A stretch of 64,000 nt of DNA from Devosia lucknowensis (GCF_900177655.1 NZ_FXWK01000001.1:2232001-2296000), one strand, 5' to 3'. Shown: positions 44,971-55,706, counted from the stretch's first letter. The notes: a model not told the origin generated them from the letters alone. Program-made: numbers and translations.

Positions 44971-45611
44971 CGAAATCCGCCCTCATCGTATGGGGAGGCT
45001 GGGATGGCCACACCCCCGAACAGAGTGCGCGCCTGGTAGGATCGATGCTGGAGGCGCATGACTATGCCGTCGACATCGAACCCACCACGGAAGCCTTTGC
45101 CGATGCCGGTCTGGCGCGCTACGACCTGATCATTCCCGCCATCACCATGTCGCGCATCGAGCGCGAGGAACTGACCAATCTCATCGCCGCCGTGCGTGGC
45201 GGAACCGGGCTGGCCGGCTTCCACGGCCTCATGTGCGACAGTTTTCGAAATGAGCCGGATTACCAGTTCATGACCGGTGGCCAGTGGGTCGCCCATCCGG
45301 GCAACATCATCGATTTTACCGTCAACATCACAAGGCCGGACGACCCGATCATGCAGGGCATCGGCGATTTCACCTATCACTCGGAGCAATACTACATGCA
45401 CTTCGACCCAAGCGTCGAAGTTCTGGCGACGACGACATTTTCGGGCGAGTATTTCGACGAGCTCGAGGGCGTGGTCATGCCCGTTGCCTGGAAGCGTCGC
45501 TTCGGCAAGGGCCGGGTGTTTTATTCGGCGCTCGGTCATGTGGCCGACGAATTCCAGGTGCCGCAGATGCGCACCATGTTTGAACGCGGCGCCCTCTGGG
45601 CCAGCCGCTGA
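44967..45611 (+). CDS. ThuA-like domain protein
   Basis: A 214-residue protein of the ThuA family, named after the Sinorhizobium trehalose-utilisation locus and related to class I glutamine amidotransferase folds. Markers are ALIVWGGWDGHTPEQSA, GGTGLAGFHGLMCDSF, QWVAHPGN, HSEQYYMHFDP and FGKGRVFYSALGH. In rhizobia ThuA acts with ThuB in oxidising disaccharides to 3-keto forms; no ThuB is present here. A strong AGGAGG precedes the ATG, which overlaps the ROK gene. Confidence 0.87.
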   Translation: MTKSALIVWGGWDGHTPEQSARLVGSMLEAHDYAVDIEPTTEAFADAGLARYDLIIPAITMSRIEREELTNLIAAVRGGTGLAGFHGLMCDSFRNEPDYQFMTGGQWVAHPGNIIDFTVNITRPDDPIMQGIGDFTYHSEQYYMHFDPSVEVLATTTFSGEYFDELEGVVMPVAWKRRFGKGRVFYSALGHVADEFQVPQMRTMFERGALWASR

Positions 45612-45641
45612 CCGAAATCAACCATCGGCAAGGAGGAGACG

Positions 45642-46730
<1,089 letters not shown>

Positions 46731-46750
46731 GCCGCGTCAGATTTGGGGGC

Positions 46751-46776
46751 GCGCCCGGATGGGAGGATCCGGGCGC
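46751..46776. terminator. hairpin between convergent ATPase and GH3 genes
   Basis: GCGCCCGGAT (46751-46760) pairs perfectly with ATCCGGGCGC (46767-46776) across a 6-nt loop. There is no T-run. It likely ends both converging transcripts. Confidence 0.55.
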
Positions 46777-46833
46777 ACGGGCGTCGCGGCCAGGGGAGCC
46801 GTCGACACCGGGGGGAGCGGTCGAGGACGGGCC

Positions 46834-49293
46834 TCAGACCGGCAAGGTCATTGAGCTCTCGCGCCTTACAGTGGCACTGAGCGGCAGGTCGGCAGATGAC
46901 TGGCCGGCATGCAGGACAAAGTCTCCGGCTTCCACCACCCAGCACTTTTTCTCTGAGTCGAAGAAGGCGAAGGACCGTGCGTCGAGCGACAGTTCGACGC
47001 TTCGGCTCTCTCCCGCATCAAGCTTGAGCTTGCTGAAAGCCTTGAGTTCCTTTTCGGGGCGCTGGGCCGATGCTTCCGTATCGGAAACATAGAGCTGCAC
47101 CACGGTCGAACCGGCACGCTTGCCGGTATTGGCGACAGTCAGCGTCACGGTCACGGTGCCGTCGGCCTCGAAACGGCTGTCATCGGCCTTGAGGTCGCTG
47201 AGCGTGAAGCTGGTATATCCAAGGCCGAAACCGAACGGATACAGCGGGGCCATGCCCACTTTGTCGTAGTGACGGTAGCCCACGAAGATCCCTTCTTCGT
47301 AGCGCACCTTGCCTTCGAGACCCGGATAGACCTCGCGGTCCTGGCTATGGGCCGGATTGTCGGCCCAGCGCACCGGGAAGGTTTGCGGCAGGCGTCCGCC
47401 GGGCTCGGCGGCGCCGGTCAGGACGTCGGCAATGGCATTGCCCGCTTCCTGACCCGGATACCAGGCCGAGACCACGGCCGCGACCTTGCCGGCCCACGGC
47501 ATCTCGACTGGACCACCCGACTGCAGCACGACGACGGTGCACGGATTGACGGCCGCGATGGCTTCGACCAGCTCGTTCTGGCGCCCGGGCAGGACAATGC
47601 CGGGAAGATCGCTACCCTCGGTGTCCCACTCTCCGTTGCGGCCGATGAAAACCAACGCTGTTTCGGCGCCGCGCGCAGCGGCGACGGCGTCGGCAATCGC
47701 CTCGTCCCCGAGCGGCAGGCCGATGCCGCAGGCAAAGGCCGCCAAGCCGAGCGTCGAGAAATCCTTGGTGCAGAATTCGATCATCACCTCGTGGGCGCGA
47801 CCCGCTTCAAGCATGATCTCGCCGACGACCTCGTCGCAGCCTTCCTCGAAGAAGGTGCGGCCCTTGGTCCAGTTCGACCAGGCATCGGCGATGAGCTTGC
47901 CGTCTACAAAGACCTTGGCGAAGCCGGCCGAATAGATGCCGACCTTGTGCACGCCGCTGGCTTCAGGTGTGAACGTACCCCGGACACGGGCCGAGAAGTT
48001 CAGCGCATCGACCTTCCCCTCGGCGACCTGGCCGATCCAGAACGTCTGCGCGTCTTCGATGCTGCCGCGATACACCGGTTCGCCCGAGAGGGTGAGGTTA
48101 TCGAAATAGTCGACCGCAAATTCGCCGCGCAGGACCGGCTGGAACCGGTCGTTGGTGCAACCCTTGGCATAGTTCAACCGACCTTCGCCCAGGGCCGATA
48201 CCAGCCCCTGCCATGGAGAGACCCGATAATGCGCGTTGAGCTGGGCGCTGCCCCCGCCCATGATCTGCGCTGTTTTGGCATTGGGTCCGATGACGGCAAT
48301 CTTGCCTTCGCCCGCCAGCGGCAGAACGCCGTCATTCTTGAGCAGCACCGCCGCTTCCGCCCCTGCGCGACGGATCAGGGCCCGGTGTTCGGGCCGATCG
48401 TCTGCGCGTTCCTGGTGTGGACGGTGATCGTCGAGCGATCCGACACGTTCCATCAGCCGCATCATGGCGAGAACGCGATCGTCCAGCGTCTCCACCGTGA
48501 CGGAGCCTGCATTGACGGCGTCGACCAGCTTTTGTCCGCGATCGCGGGGCGGTCCAGGCATTTCGAGGTCGAGACCGGCATTGACCGTCTCGGACGTGGA
48601 GTGCGAGCCGAACCAGTCGGACATGACGATGCCGTCATAGCCCCACTCGTCGCGCAGCACGGTACCCAGCAGCCAGTTGTGCTCGGAGGTGAATGTACCG
48701 TTGAGCCGGTTGTAGGAGCTCATGATGCCCCAGGTGCCGGCCTTCTTCACTGCCCATTCGAACGGGATGAGATAGATTTCGCGTAGGCTGCGCTCGTCGA
48801 TTTCGCTCGAGATGGTCGTGCGTTCGATCTCGCTTTCATTGCCCACGAAATGCTTGATGGTCGCGCCGATCCCCTGATCCTGCAGTCCGCCGATATAGGC
48901 GACGGCCAGCTCCGCGCTCAGCAGCGGATCTTCCGAGTAGCATTCGAAGTTGCGGCCATTGGTGACCGAGCGATGGATGTTGACGGTGGGGGCGAGCAGC
49001 ATATGCGCGCCCTTGGACTTCACCTCGTCGGCCAGCGCGGTGCCGATCTCGCGCGCCAGCTCCACGTTCCAGGTCGAGCCGATGGCGATCCCCACGGGAA
49101 AACTTGCAGACTTGACGCCACCGACCAGCGAACCGCCGCCACGCGCGCCGTTTGGGCCGTCGGAAACACGCAGCTTGCCGATGCCCAGACGCTCGATCGA
49201 CGGTACCGACCAGAAGTCTTCGCCCGACAGGATCGCGACCTTTTCTTCAAGGGTCATCTGCTCCAGCAGCTGGCGAATACGCGTTGCAGTCAT
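46834..49293 (-). CDS. GH3 beta-glucosidase with PA14 insert
   Basis: A cytoplasmic GH3 enzyme of 819 residues without signal peptide. The N-terminal barrel holds KHFVGNESE and the nucleophile D226 in GIVMSDWFGS. The second alpha/beta domain is interrupted by a PA14 module (about residues 385-510; SGVHKVGIYSAGFAKVFVDGKLI). A fibronectin-III-like domain closes the protein (TVTLTVANTGKRAGSTVVQLYV). This BglX-like layout cleaves beta-linked glucosides, including plant glycosides. Its ATG at 49293 is only 20 bp after matB, on the same strand, so it is probably the third gene of the mat operon. Confidence 0.93.
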   Translation of the reverse strand: MTATRIRQLLEQMTLEEKVAILSGEDFWSVPSIERLGIGKLRVSDGPNGARGGGSLVGGVKSASFPVGIAIGSTWNVELAREIGTALADEVKSKGAHMLLAPTVNIHRSVTNGRNFECYSEDPLLSAELAVAYIGGLQDQGIGATIKHFVGNESEIERTTISSEIDERSLREIYLIPFEWAVKKAGTWGIMSSYNRLNGTFTSEHNWLLGTVLRDEWGYDGIVMSDWFGSHSTSETVNAGLDLEMPGPPRDRGQKLVDAVNAGSVTVETLDDRVLAMMRLMERVGSLDDHRPHQERADDRPEHRALIRRAGAEAAVLLKNDGVLPLAGEGKIAVIGPNAKTAQIMGGGSAQLNAHYRVSPWQGLVSALGEGRLNYAKGCTNDRFQPVLRGEFAVDYFDNLTLSGEPVYRGSIEDAQTFWIGQVAEGKVDALNFSARVRGTFTPEASGVHKVGIYSAGFAKVFVDGKLIADAWSNWTKGRTFFEEGCDEVVGEIMLEAGRAHEVMIEFCTKDFSTLGLAAFACGIGLPLGDEAIADAVAAARGAETALVFIGRNGEWDTEGSDLPGIVLPGRQNELVEAIAAVNPCTVVVLQSGGPVEMPWAGKVAAVVSAWYPGQEAGNAIADVLTGAAEPGGRLPQTFPVRWADNPAHSQDREVYPGLEGKVRYEEGIFVGYRHYDKVGMAPLYPFGFGLGYTSFTLSDLKADDSRFEADGTVTVTLTVANTGKRAGSTVVQLYVSDTEASAQRPEKELKAFSKLKLDAGESRSVELSLDARSFAFFDSEKKCWVVEAGDFVLHAGQSSADLPLSATVRRESSMTLPV

Positions 49294-49313
49294 GTCTTTT
49301 TCTCCACCCGGGC

Positions 49314-50831
49314 TCATGCCTGGTTCTCGTAAATGTGGCCGTAGGTCTGGCGCAGGACGTTCTTCTGCACCTTGCCCATGGTGTTGCGCGGCAAGTCGGC
49401 GACAAAATGGACGGACTTGGGCTGCTTGTAGCGGGCCAGACGCCCGGTCAGCGCGGACATGATGTCGCTCTCGCTGACGGCTGCATCGGCCGAGCGCACC
49501 ACGATGGCCGTGACGCCTTCGCCGAAATCGGGATGCGGCACGCCGATCACCGCGCTCTCGACGACCCCCGCGATCTGGTCGATCTCGGTTTCGATCTCCT
49601 TGGGATAGACGTTGTAGCCCCCTGATATCACGAGGTCCTTGCCGCGCCCGACGATATGCACGTAGCCCTCGTCATCGATCTTGCCGAGATCGCCGGTGAT
49701 GAAAAAGCCGTCGTCCCGGAACTCGGATGCGGTCTTTTCCGGCATGCGCCAATAGCCCTTGAAGACGTTCGGCCCCTTGACCTCGATCATGCCGATCTCG
49801 CCCTGCCCCAACACCGCGCCACTCTCCGGATCGCAGATGCGGAGCGCCACGCCCGGCAGCGGATGACCGACGGTCCCGGCGATCCGCTTGCCTTCATAGG
49901 GATTTGAGGTGTTCATATTGGTCTCGGTCATTCCGTAGCGCTCGAGAATAGCCTTGCCCGTGCGCTCGGAAAACGCGCGATGCGTGTCCGCCAGCAACGG
50001 CGCCGAGCCGGAAATGAAAAGCCGCATGCCGGCCGTCTTTTCCTCGGTCAGTGCGCTTTCCTGCAGCAGCCGCGTATAGAATGTGGGCACGCCCATTAGG
50101 CAGGTGGCGGTGTCCATCAGCGCCATGATCCGCGCCGGCTCGAACTTCCCCAAGAAATCCATCGAAGCGCCCGACAGCATCGTCACGTTGCTGGCCACGA
50201 ACAGGCCATGCGTGTGGAAGATCGGCAGCGCGTGGATCAGCCGGTCCGCTGCCGAGAACTGCCAATAATCGATCAGCGTCCTCGCATTGGACAGGAGGTT
50301 GTCGTGGCTCAGCATTGCGCCCTTGGAACGCCCTGTGGTGCCGGATGTGTAGAGGATCGCCGCAAGGTCATCCGGGCCGCGTTCGGCATCGCTGAAGTCG
50401 GTACCGACGGTCAGTCCCTCCAGCAGCGAACCGCCGCCGGTTTCGTCCAGCGTCTCCACGCGGCCGCCATGACGCTCGGCCAGCTGCGCGATGCCTGCAC
50501 GGGCCTTTGGCGTCGCAACGACCAGCCGGGGCTCGGCGTCGCCGATGAAGTAGTCGAGCTCAGCCAACGTATAGCCGGTGTTGAGCGGCAGGTAGATCGC
50601 CCCGGCGCGCAGGCACGCCACATAGAGCATCAGCGCTTCGGGGCTCTTCTCGACCTGCACGGCAACGCGGTCCCCCGGCGAAACACCGAGGTCGACGAGG
50701 CGCTGGGCCAGCCCGGCGGTAAAGTCGAGGAGCTTGCCATATGTCCATGTCTGCCCTTCCGTCGTGACGATGAAGGGCGCCTCCCGTCGCGACGCGGCGG
50801 CACGGATGGCATCGAACATATGATTACCCAT
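49314..50831 (-). CDS. matB: malonyl-CoA synthetase MatB
   Basis: MatB activates malonate to malonyl-CoA with ATP. The 505-residue acyl-adenylating enzyme shows the P-loop ILYTSGTTGRSKGAMLSHDNL, the MatB-typical ERYGMTETNMNTSNPYEG motif, TGDLGKIDDEGYVHIVGR and the C-terminal catalytic Lys in RNTMGKVQKN. The ATG at 50831 has AGGAGG eight bases before it; the open frame extends 10 codons further. It lies 33 bp after the malonyl-CoA decarboxylase gene, forming the matA-matB order known from Rhizobium. Confidence 0.95.
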   Translation of the reverse strand: MGNHMFDAIRAAASRREAPFIVTTEGQTWTYGKLLDFTAGLAQRLVDLGVSPGDRVAVQVEKSPEALMLYVACLRAGAIYLPLNTGYTLAELDYFIGDAEPRLVVATPKARAGIAQLAERHGGRVETLDETGGGSLLEGLTVGTDFSDAERGPDDLAAILYTSGTTGRSKGAMLSHDNLLSNARTLIDYWQFSAADRLIHALPIFHTHGLFVASNVTMLSGASMDFLGKFEPARIMALMDTATCLMGVPTFYTRLLQESALTEEKTAGMRLFISGSAPLLADTHRAFSERTGKAILERYGMTETNMNTSNPYEGKRIAGTVGHPLPGVALRICDPESGAVLGQGEIGMIEVKGPNVFKGYWRMPEKTASEFRDDGFFITGDLGKIDDEGYVHIVGRGKDLVISGGYNVYPKEIETEIDQIAGVVESAVIGVPHPDFGEGVTAIVVRSADAAVSESDIMSALTGRLARYKQPKSVHFVADLPRNTMGKVQKNVLRQTYGHIYENQA

Positions 50832-50864
50832 AAAGGGTCTCCTCCTGGGCTCCCGACGCACCGC

Positions 50865-52253
50865 TCAGGCGATGGCGCGTTCGGCAGCGACTTCTTCTTG
50901 TGTTGAGGTGGGGCGAGGATCGGGCAACAGGACCTGCACGGCGTCCGACGCCACTGTCTTGTCTTGCACCGCGAAGGCTTCGTGGTTCGAGCCGATTTCG
51001 TCCAGCTTGTAGAGGTAGTTCACCATCATGCCATGCGCTTCGCGCAGGCCACGTGGCGACAGATCCGCCAGGGCGTTGATCTGGTGCAGGCGCGCGCCAT
51101 TGCCCAGATGAAAGCGTCCTACAGGATCGGGCAGGCGACCGTTGCTGCGGGCGCGCAGGAAATAGGCGGCCGTGGCAGCGCTGAGGGCCGGAGCCAGGGC
51201 CGCACGTTCCACCGGGTCGTTCTGCCAGTTGGCAATGTCGAGGCCATCGAGCTGGCCCAGCAATTCGTCGTCGAGCACCGATGGCGACGCGCGCTCCGCA
51301 GCCAACCATCGGGCAAGGCCGGGTACCGGTGAAAGCGTCACGAAGGTTTCGAGATTTGGCAATTCCCGGCGCAGGTCGTCGACTACCTGCTTGATCAGGA
51401 AATTGCCGAAGGACACGCCGCGCAGCCCGGTCTGGCAGTTCGAGATGGAGTAGAACACCGCCGTCCTGGCCTCGTCCGGCCGCACTTTCTGGCGGTTTTC
51501 GGTCAGCACGTCGGAAATGCGCTGCGGGATATCCGAGGTCAGGGCAACTTCGACGAAAATCAGCGGTTCATCGTTGAGTTGGGGATGGAAGAAGGCGAAA
51601 CAACGCCGGTCGGAAGGCTGGAGTCGCCGGCGCAACTCGTCCCAGCCGCCGATATCGTGCACCGCCTCGTACTGGATGATCTTTTCAAGAATATTGGCCG
51701 GTGTCGTCCAGTCGATCGGCTTGAGGATCAGGAAGCCGCGGTTGAACCACGAGGTGAACAGATGGAGGAAATCGGCATCCACCGCCTTGAGCTCCGGATC
51801 ATCGGCCATCGCCTTGAGCAGGACTTCGCGCATCTTCACTAGTGTCGCCGTGCCGCCCGACGCCAGGTTGAGCCGCCGCAGCAGCTCCTGTCGGCGCGGC
51901 TCGGCGGCATGGCTGAGCGCGGTCAGGGCGGCGGCGCTCCGATCCTGCCGATAGCGCTCGATCGCCACATCGAGGCGGGCGCGGTCAGGTCCGAAATCGC
52001 GGTTGAGAATCGTGAGGAAATCGCGCTGCCCCTCCTTATCCAGCCCCTGCCATCGCGCGAGAATGGACTGCGCGAGCGCCGTGCCCGACGCCTCTCCGCG
52101 GCTGGACACGAGGGCATCGAGTTCGTCTTCGAGGCTGGGAATGGCGACGGTGGGTGCAACATCGAGAGCAGCATTGTCCCACTGCCCGATCAGGCGACGA
52201 CCCTTGATCGCCAGGGCTTGCAGCATGTCGTTCAAAAAGGAAGCGGCAGGCAC
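50865..52253 (-). CDS. matA: malonyl-CoA decarboxylase MatA
   Basis: This enzyme decarboxylates malonyl-CoA to acetyl-CoA, so that with MatB malonate becomes usable carbon. The 462-residue product has the helical N-domain and a GNAT-like catalytic C-domain with AVFYSISNCQTGLRGVSFGNFLIKQ, TLSPVPGLARWL and RFHLGNGARLHQINALADLSPRG (catalytic Ser and His regions). I choose the GTG at 52253, which has GGAGGG directly upstream; an ATG at 52268 overlaps that site and has none. It is divergent from the GntR regulator across a MatR-type operator. Confidence 0.93.
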   Translation of the reverse strand: MPAASFLNDMLQALAIKGRRLIGQWDNAALDVAPTVAIPSLEDELDALVSSRGEASGTALAQSILARWQGLDKEGQRDFLTILNRDFGPDRARLDVAIERYRQDRSAAALTALSHAAEPRRQELLRRLNLASGGTATLVKMREVLLKAMADDPELKAVDADFLHLFTSWFNRGFLILKPIDWTTPANILEKIIQYEAVHDIGGWDELRRRLQPSDRRCFAFFHPQLNDEPLIFVEVALTSDIPQRISDVLTENRQKVRPDEARTAVFYSISNCQTGLRGVSFGNFLIKQVVDDLRRELPNLETFVTLSPVPGLARWLAAERASPSVLDDELLGQLDGLDIANWQNDPVERAALAPALSAATAAYFLRARSNGRLPDPVGRFHLGNGARLHQINALADLSPRGLREAHGMMVNYLYKLDEIGSNHEAFAVQDKTVASDAVQVLLPDPRPTSTQEEVAAERAIA

Positions 52254-52322
52254 TGTTTCCCTCCACATGTGAAACCATGCTGATGACCGAGGACTAAGAC
52301 CTAAATTATGCAAAGTCAATTT

Positions 52323-52336
52323 TCTTGTATACACAA
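52323..52336. promoter_or_regulatory. MatR-type operator
   Basis: TCTTGTATACACAA differs by one base from the MatR site of Rhizobium leguminosarum bv. trifolii as I remember it (TCTTGTA/TACACGA). It lies 69 bp upstream of matA and 42 bp upstream of matR, so one site could control both directions. Confidence 0.75.
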
Positions 52337-52378
52337 ACTGCAATCTCGCATATTAAGCCAGCAACACGGGAGAGAGAT

Positions 52379-53053
52379 GTGAGCGCCAACGCGTTCCATA
52401 AATTGCGCGACGAGATCGAGAACGGCATTGTCACGGGCGAATTCGCTCGGGGCGAACGCCTCGATGAGGTTCAGCTTGCGCAGCGTTTTGGCGTGTCCCG
52501 CACGCCGATCCGCGAGGCTTTGATGCAGCTCAGCGCTATCGGCCTCGTCTCAATCCGCCCCCGCCGCGGCGCGATCGTCGACGATCCGACGCCGGAACGA
52601 CTGTACGAGATGTTCGAGGTCATGGCCGAACTCGAGGGCATGGCCGCCAGCCTCGCCGCGCGCCGGCACACCGTCGAGGACAAGCTCGCGCTCGAAGCTG
52701 CGATCCGCGCGTGTGAAACCGCAGCCGAAACCGAGGATGCCGACGCCTACTACTACGAAAACGAGGAATTCCACCGCCTCGTCTACGTGGCGTCGCATAG
52801 CGATTTCCTGCAGGACCAGTGCACCACTTTGCATCGCCGGCTCCGTCCCTATCGACGCCTGCAGCTGCGCGTCCGCAACCGCCTCAAGAATTCCCTGGCG
52901 GAGCACATCGCCGTCGTCGAGGCTATCCTCGAGGGCCGGTCGGATGACGCACGCCTGGTGATGCGCTCACACATTTCTGTACAGGGCGACAGGTTCAGCG
53001 ACCTCGTCGCAAGCCTGCGTGCCGACGACAAAAAAACAGCAAAGACAGTCTGA
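52379..53053 (+). CDS. matR: GntR-family (FadR subgroup) malonate regulator MatR
   Basis: A 224-residue regulator with an N-terminal winged helix (FARGERLDEVQLAQRFGVSRTPIREALMQLSAIGLV, residues 22-57) and a helical FCD ligand domain. FHRLVY and the later SLAEHIAVVEAI and MRSHI segments supply the FCD metal-site Asp/His residues. Position, divergent from matAB with a MatR-type operator between, supports the name. The GTG at 52379 follows GGGAGAGAG; the frame opens at a TTG at 52325 inside the operator. The matC carrier expected next in Rhizobium is absent and a family-5 ABC importer follows. Confidence 0.88.
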   Translation: MSANAFHKLRDEIENGIVTGEFARGERLDEVQLAQRFGVSRTPIREALMQLSAIGLVSIRPRRGAIVDDPTPERLYEMFEVMAELEGMAASLAARRHTVEDKLALEAAIRACETAAETEDADAYYYENEEFHRLVYVASHSDFLQDQCTTLHRRLRPYRRLQLRVRNRLKNSLAEHIAVVEAILEGRSDDARLVMRSHISVQGDRFSDLVASLRADDKKTAKTV

Positions 53054-53069
53054 CCGACTGGGAGGAACG

Positions 53070-53102
53070 ATGACGACCAGCACGACCCGCTTCATCCGCT
53101 AG
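53070..53102 (+). CDS. possible 10-residue leader peptide
   Basis: An ATG with a perfect GGGAGGAACG ribosome site just before it opens a frame of ten codons (MTTSTTRFIR) ending in TAG. It lies in the 190-bp gap between matR and the SBP gene. A small GC hairpin (about 53214-53230) follows just before the SBP ribosome site. It could be a regulatory leader of the importer operon or the stub of a lost gene. Confidence 0.4.
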   Translation: MTTSTTRFIR

Positions 53103-53243
53103 GCCTGAACCCGCCGTCCAGCAGCGTCTCGTCCTGAGCACCGCACCGGCAATCACCAAACTCACAACGCACCCTCAACGGTAGCAATGCGGTCTCACAT
53201 GGTGTGGGCCGCAGCCGGCTCTGCACGCCGGTAGGAGGAAAAC

Positions 53244-54752
53244 ATGAAGACCTTTATGCGCTCTGCCTTCGTGGCAGTCAGCCTGATGACCCTCAACCTG
53301 GCCGTGCCGGCCCTGGCACAGGACGATGACGCGACGACGCTCAGCCTCGCCAGCACCGTTGACAACAACAGCTTCGATGTCGGCGCCCTGCAGATTGGCC
53401 ACCGCGTCCAGTACTGGATGCCGGTGTTCGATACGCTGCTGGTGCTCGATCCGCAGATGGTCGCCCAGCCCAATCTGGCAACCGAATTCACCTACAATGA
53501 CGACAATACCGTCCTCAATCTCAAGCTGCGCGAGGGTGTGACCTTCACCGATGGCGCTGCGTTCAACGCAGAGGCCGTGAAGGCCAACATCGAATATATC
53601 CGCGATGCGGCTGGCCAGAACAGCTACATGGTCGGCTCGGTCAAGGACGTCGAGATCGTCTCCGACTACGAAGTGAACCTCGTGCTGAACGCCCCCGATC
53701 CGGGCCTCCTCGGATACCTCGGCATGGTCGGCGGCGCCATGGCCAGCCCGGCGACGCTCGGCACCGAAGCCAGCGCCACCACCCCGGTGGGCAGCGGCGC
53801 CTATGTGCTCGATGCCACCGAAACTGTTGCCGGTCGCCAATACGTCTATACGCGCAATGCCGACTACTGGAACAAGGACGCTTACCCGTTCGAAAAGATG
53901 GTCATCATTCCGATGAACGATCTTTCCGCGCGCCTCAACGCCCTCAAGTCCGGCCAGATCGACGCCGCTGCTGCCGACGCCAAATCCATTGCCGAGGCTG
54001 AAGGCGCGGGTCTCACTGTGAACGCCACCCAGGTCGACTGGCAGGGCCTCATCATCGCCGACCGCGAAGGCAAGGTCGTTCCGGCTCTCGCCGACGTCCG
54101 TGTCCGCCAGGCTCTCAACTTCGCCTTCGACAAGGAAGCTCTCGTCAAGCACTTGCTGCTCGATCGCGGCGCGGTCATCGACCAGCCGTTCAATCTGCAG
54201 AGCCAGGCTTTCGACGAGACGCTTGTGGGCACCTATTCCTACAACATCGACAAGGCGCGCGAGCTTATGAAGGAGGCTGGCTTCGAGAACGGCTTCACCG
54301 TCAAGATGCCCTCGACCCCCGGCTTTGCCTCCTATGAGCCAATCATCGAGCAGACGCTCAATCAGCTCAACATCACCATCGAGTGGGAAAAGGTGGCGGC
54401 CAATGCCTTTATCGCCGACCTGCTCGCCGGCAAGTATCCGCTGTTCCTGATGTCGCTCGCCAGCCAGACCGCCTGGATGGATTTCCGTCGCTTCGCCTTC
54501 GCTGAATCGCCTTGGAACACCTCGCATGTCGATGATCCGGCGCTCGATGACCTGCTGACAGCGGCCCAGCTCGCCACTGGTGAAGCCCAGGACGAGGCGA
54601 TGAAGGCGGCCAACCGCTACATCACCGAAAATGCATTCTTCGCCCCCTGGTTCATGGTCGACGCCATCTACCTGACCGATGCGGACACCAAGGTGGAGAT
54701 GCAGAACCAGAACATCGTCCCCTGGCCGCGCAACTTCGCGCCGGCCAACTAA
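53244..54752 (+). CDS. family-5 ABC substrate-binding protein (peptide/nickel type)
   Basis: A periplasmic SBP of 502 residues with a signal peptide ending PALAQ (about residue 26). Family-5 features are VFDTLLVLDPQMVAQPNLATEFTYNDD, the LREGVTFTDG motif and AVKANIEYI, with PVGSGAYVL in the middle. Such proteins bind di- or oligopeptides but also glycosides and other solutes. It leads an operon of permease, permease-ATPase fusion, ATPase and hydrolase. GGAGGAAAAC precedes the ATG. Confidence 0.93.
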   Translation: MKTFMRSAFVAVSLMTLNLAVPALAQDDDATTLSLASTVDNNSFDVGALQIGHRVQYWMPVFDTLLVLDPQMVAQPNLATEFTYNDDNTVLNLKLREGVTFTDGAAFNAEAVKANIEYIRDAAGQNSYMVGSVKDVEIVSDYEVNLVLNAPDPGLLGYLGMVGGAMASPATLGTEASATTPVGSGAYVLDATETVAGRQYVYTRNADYWNKDAYPFEKMVIIPMNDLSARLNALKSGQIDAAAADAKSIAEAEGAGLTVNATQVDWQGLIIADREGKVVPALADVRVRQALNFAFDKEALVKHLLLDRGAVIDQPFNLQSQAFDETLVGTYSYNIDKARELMKEAGFENGFTVKMPSTPGFASYEPIIEQTLNQLNITIEWEKVAANAFIADLLAGKYPLFLMSLASQTAWMDFRRFAFAESPWNTSHVDDPALDDLLTAAQLATGEAQDEAMKAANRYITENAFFAPWFMVDAIYLTDADTKVEMQNQNIVPWPRNFAPAN

Positions 54753-54764
54753 GGAGCTTCTCCG

Positions 54765-55706
54765 ATGCTCGGCTTTCTCCTCAGGCGCTTGGGCGCCGCC
54801 GCCATCCTCGTCTTCGTGCTGACCAGCCTCACCTTCGTGCTGGTGTTCAGTTCGGCGCAGAACGCGGCCCGCAATATCCTGGGAGAAAGCGCGAGCCAGG
54901 AACAGGTCGACGCGCTCAATGCGGAGCTGGGGCTAGATCAGCCCCTGCCCACTCAATATGTGACCTGGCTTGGCAAAGCCGTCACCGGCAATCTCGGGAA
55001 ATCCTGGACCACCAATGAACAGGTGGCCTCGGCGATCGCCAACCGCCTGCCGGTGACCCTCTCCATGGTCATCACTGCCATAACGGTCATGACCGTCATC
55101 AGCGTTCTGCTGGGCGTCGCGGCGGCGGTGTATGGTGGCTGGCTCGATCGGCTCATCCAGTTCATCTCGGTGCTCGGCTTCTCGCTGCCCAATTTCTGGA
55201 TTGCGCTGATTCTCGTCCTCACCTTCGCAGTTTCCCTGCGTTGGTTCCCCGCCACCGGCTATGTGCCGCTCACCCGCTCAGTCTCGGGATGGGCAGCATC
55301 CCTCGCATTGCCGGTGGCGGCCCTCGTGGTCGGGGGCATCGCCTCGGCCGCCCAGCAGGTGCGCGGCGCCGTCATCGACGTGCTCGAGCAGGACTATATC
55401 CGCACCCTGCGGGCCCGCGGCGTCTCGCCGGCCTCCATTCTCTTCCGCCATGCCCTGCGCAATGCGACCCCGCCCGCCCTCACCGTCCTCTCGCTGCAGT
55501 TCATCGCGCTGCTTTCGGGCGCCGTGATCATCGAGCGTGTGTTCGCCATCCCCGGCATGGGCTCGCTGACGGTCGATGCGTCGCTCTCAGGCGATACGCC
55601 CGTGATCATGGGCATCGTTATTGTGCTGGTGCTGCTGGTCAGCCTCGTCAATCTCCTCATCGACCTGGCCAATGCCTGGGTCAATCCGAAGGTGCGCCTC
55701 AAATGA
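54765..55706 (+). CDS. ABC transporter permease (DppB type)
   Basis: A 313-residue inner-membrane permease of the DppB/OppB family: a first TM helix, a periplasmic loop, then five more helices. Markers are QPLPTQYVTWLGKAVTGNLGKSW and the ATPase-contact segment DYIRTLRARGVSPASILFRHALRNA. It overlaps the following fusion gene by ATGA. Confidence 0.93.
   Translation: MLGFLLRRLGAAAILVFVLTSLTFVLVFSSAQNAARNILGESASQEQVDALNAELGLDQPLPTQYVTWLGKAVTGNLGKSWTTNEQVASAIANRLPVTLSMVITAITVMTVISVLLGVAAAVYGGWLDRLIQFISVLGFSLPNFWIALILVLTFAVSLRWFPATGYVPLTRSVSGWAASLALPVAALVVGGIASAAQQVRGAVIDVLEQDYIRTLRARGVSPASILFRHALRNATPPALTVLSLQFIALLSGAVIIERVFAIPGMGSLTVDASLSGDTPVIMGIVIVLVLLVSLVNLLIDLANAWVNPKVRLK

Noticed and set aside
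47269..48786. A 505-codon plus-strand frame opposite the GH3 gene
   Set aside because: Shadow of an intact GH3 gene with all family motifs on the other strand.
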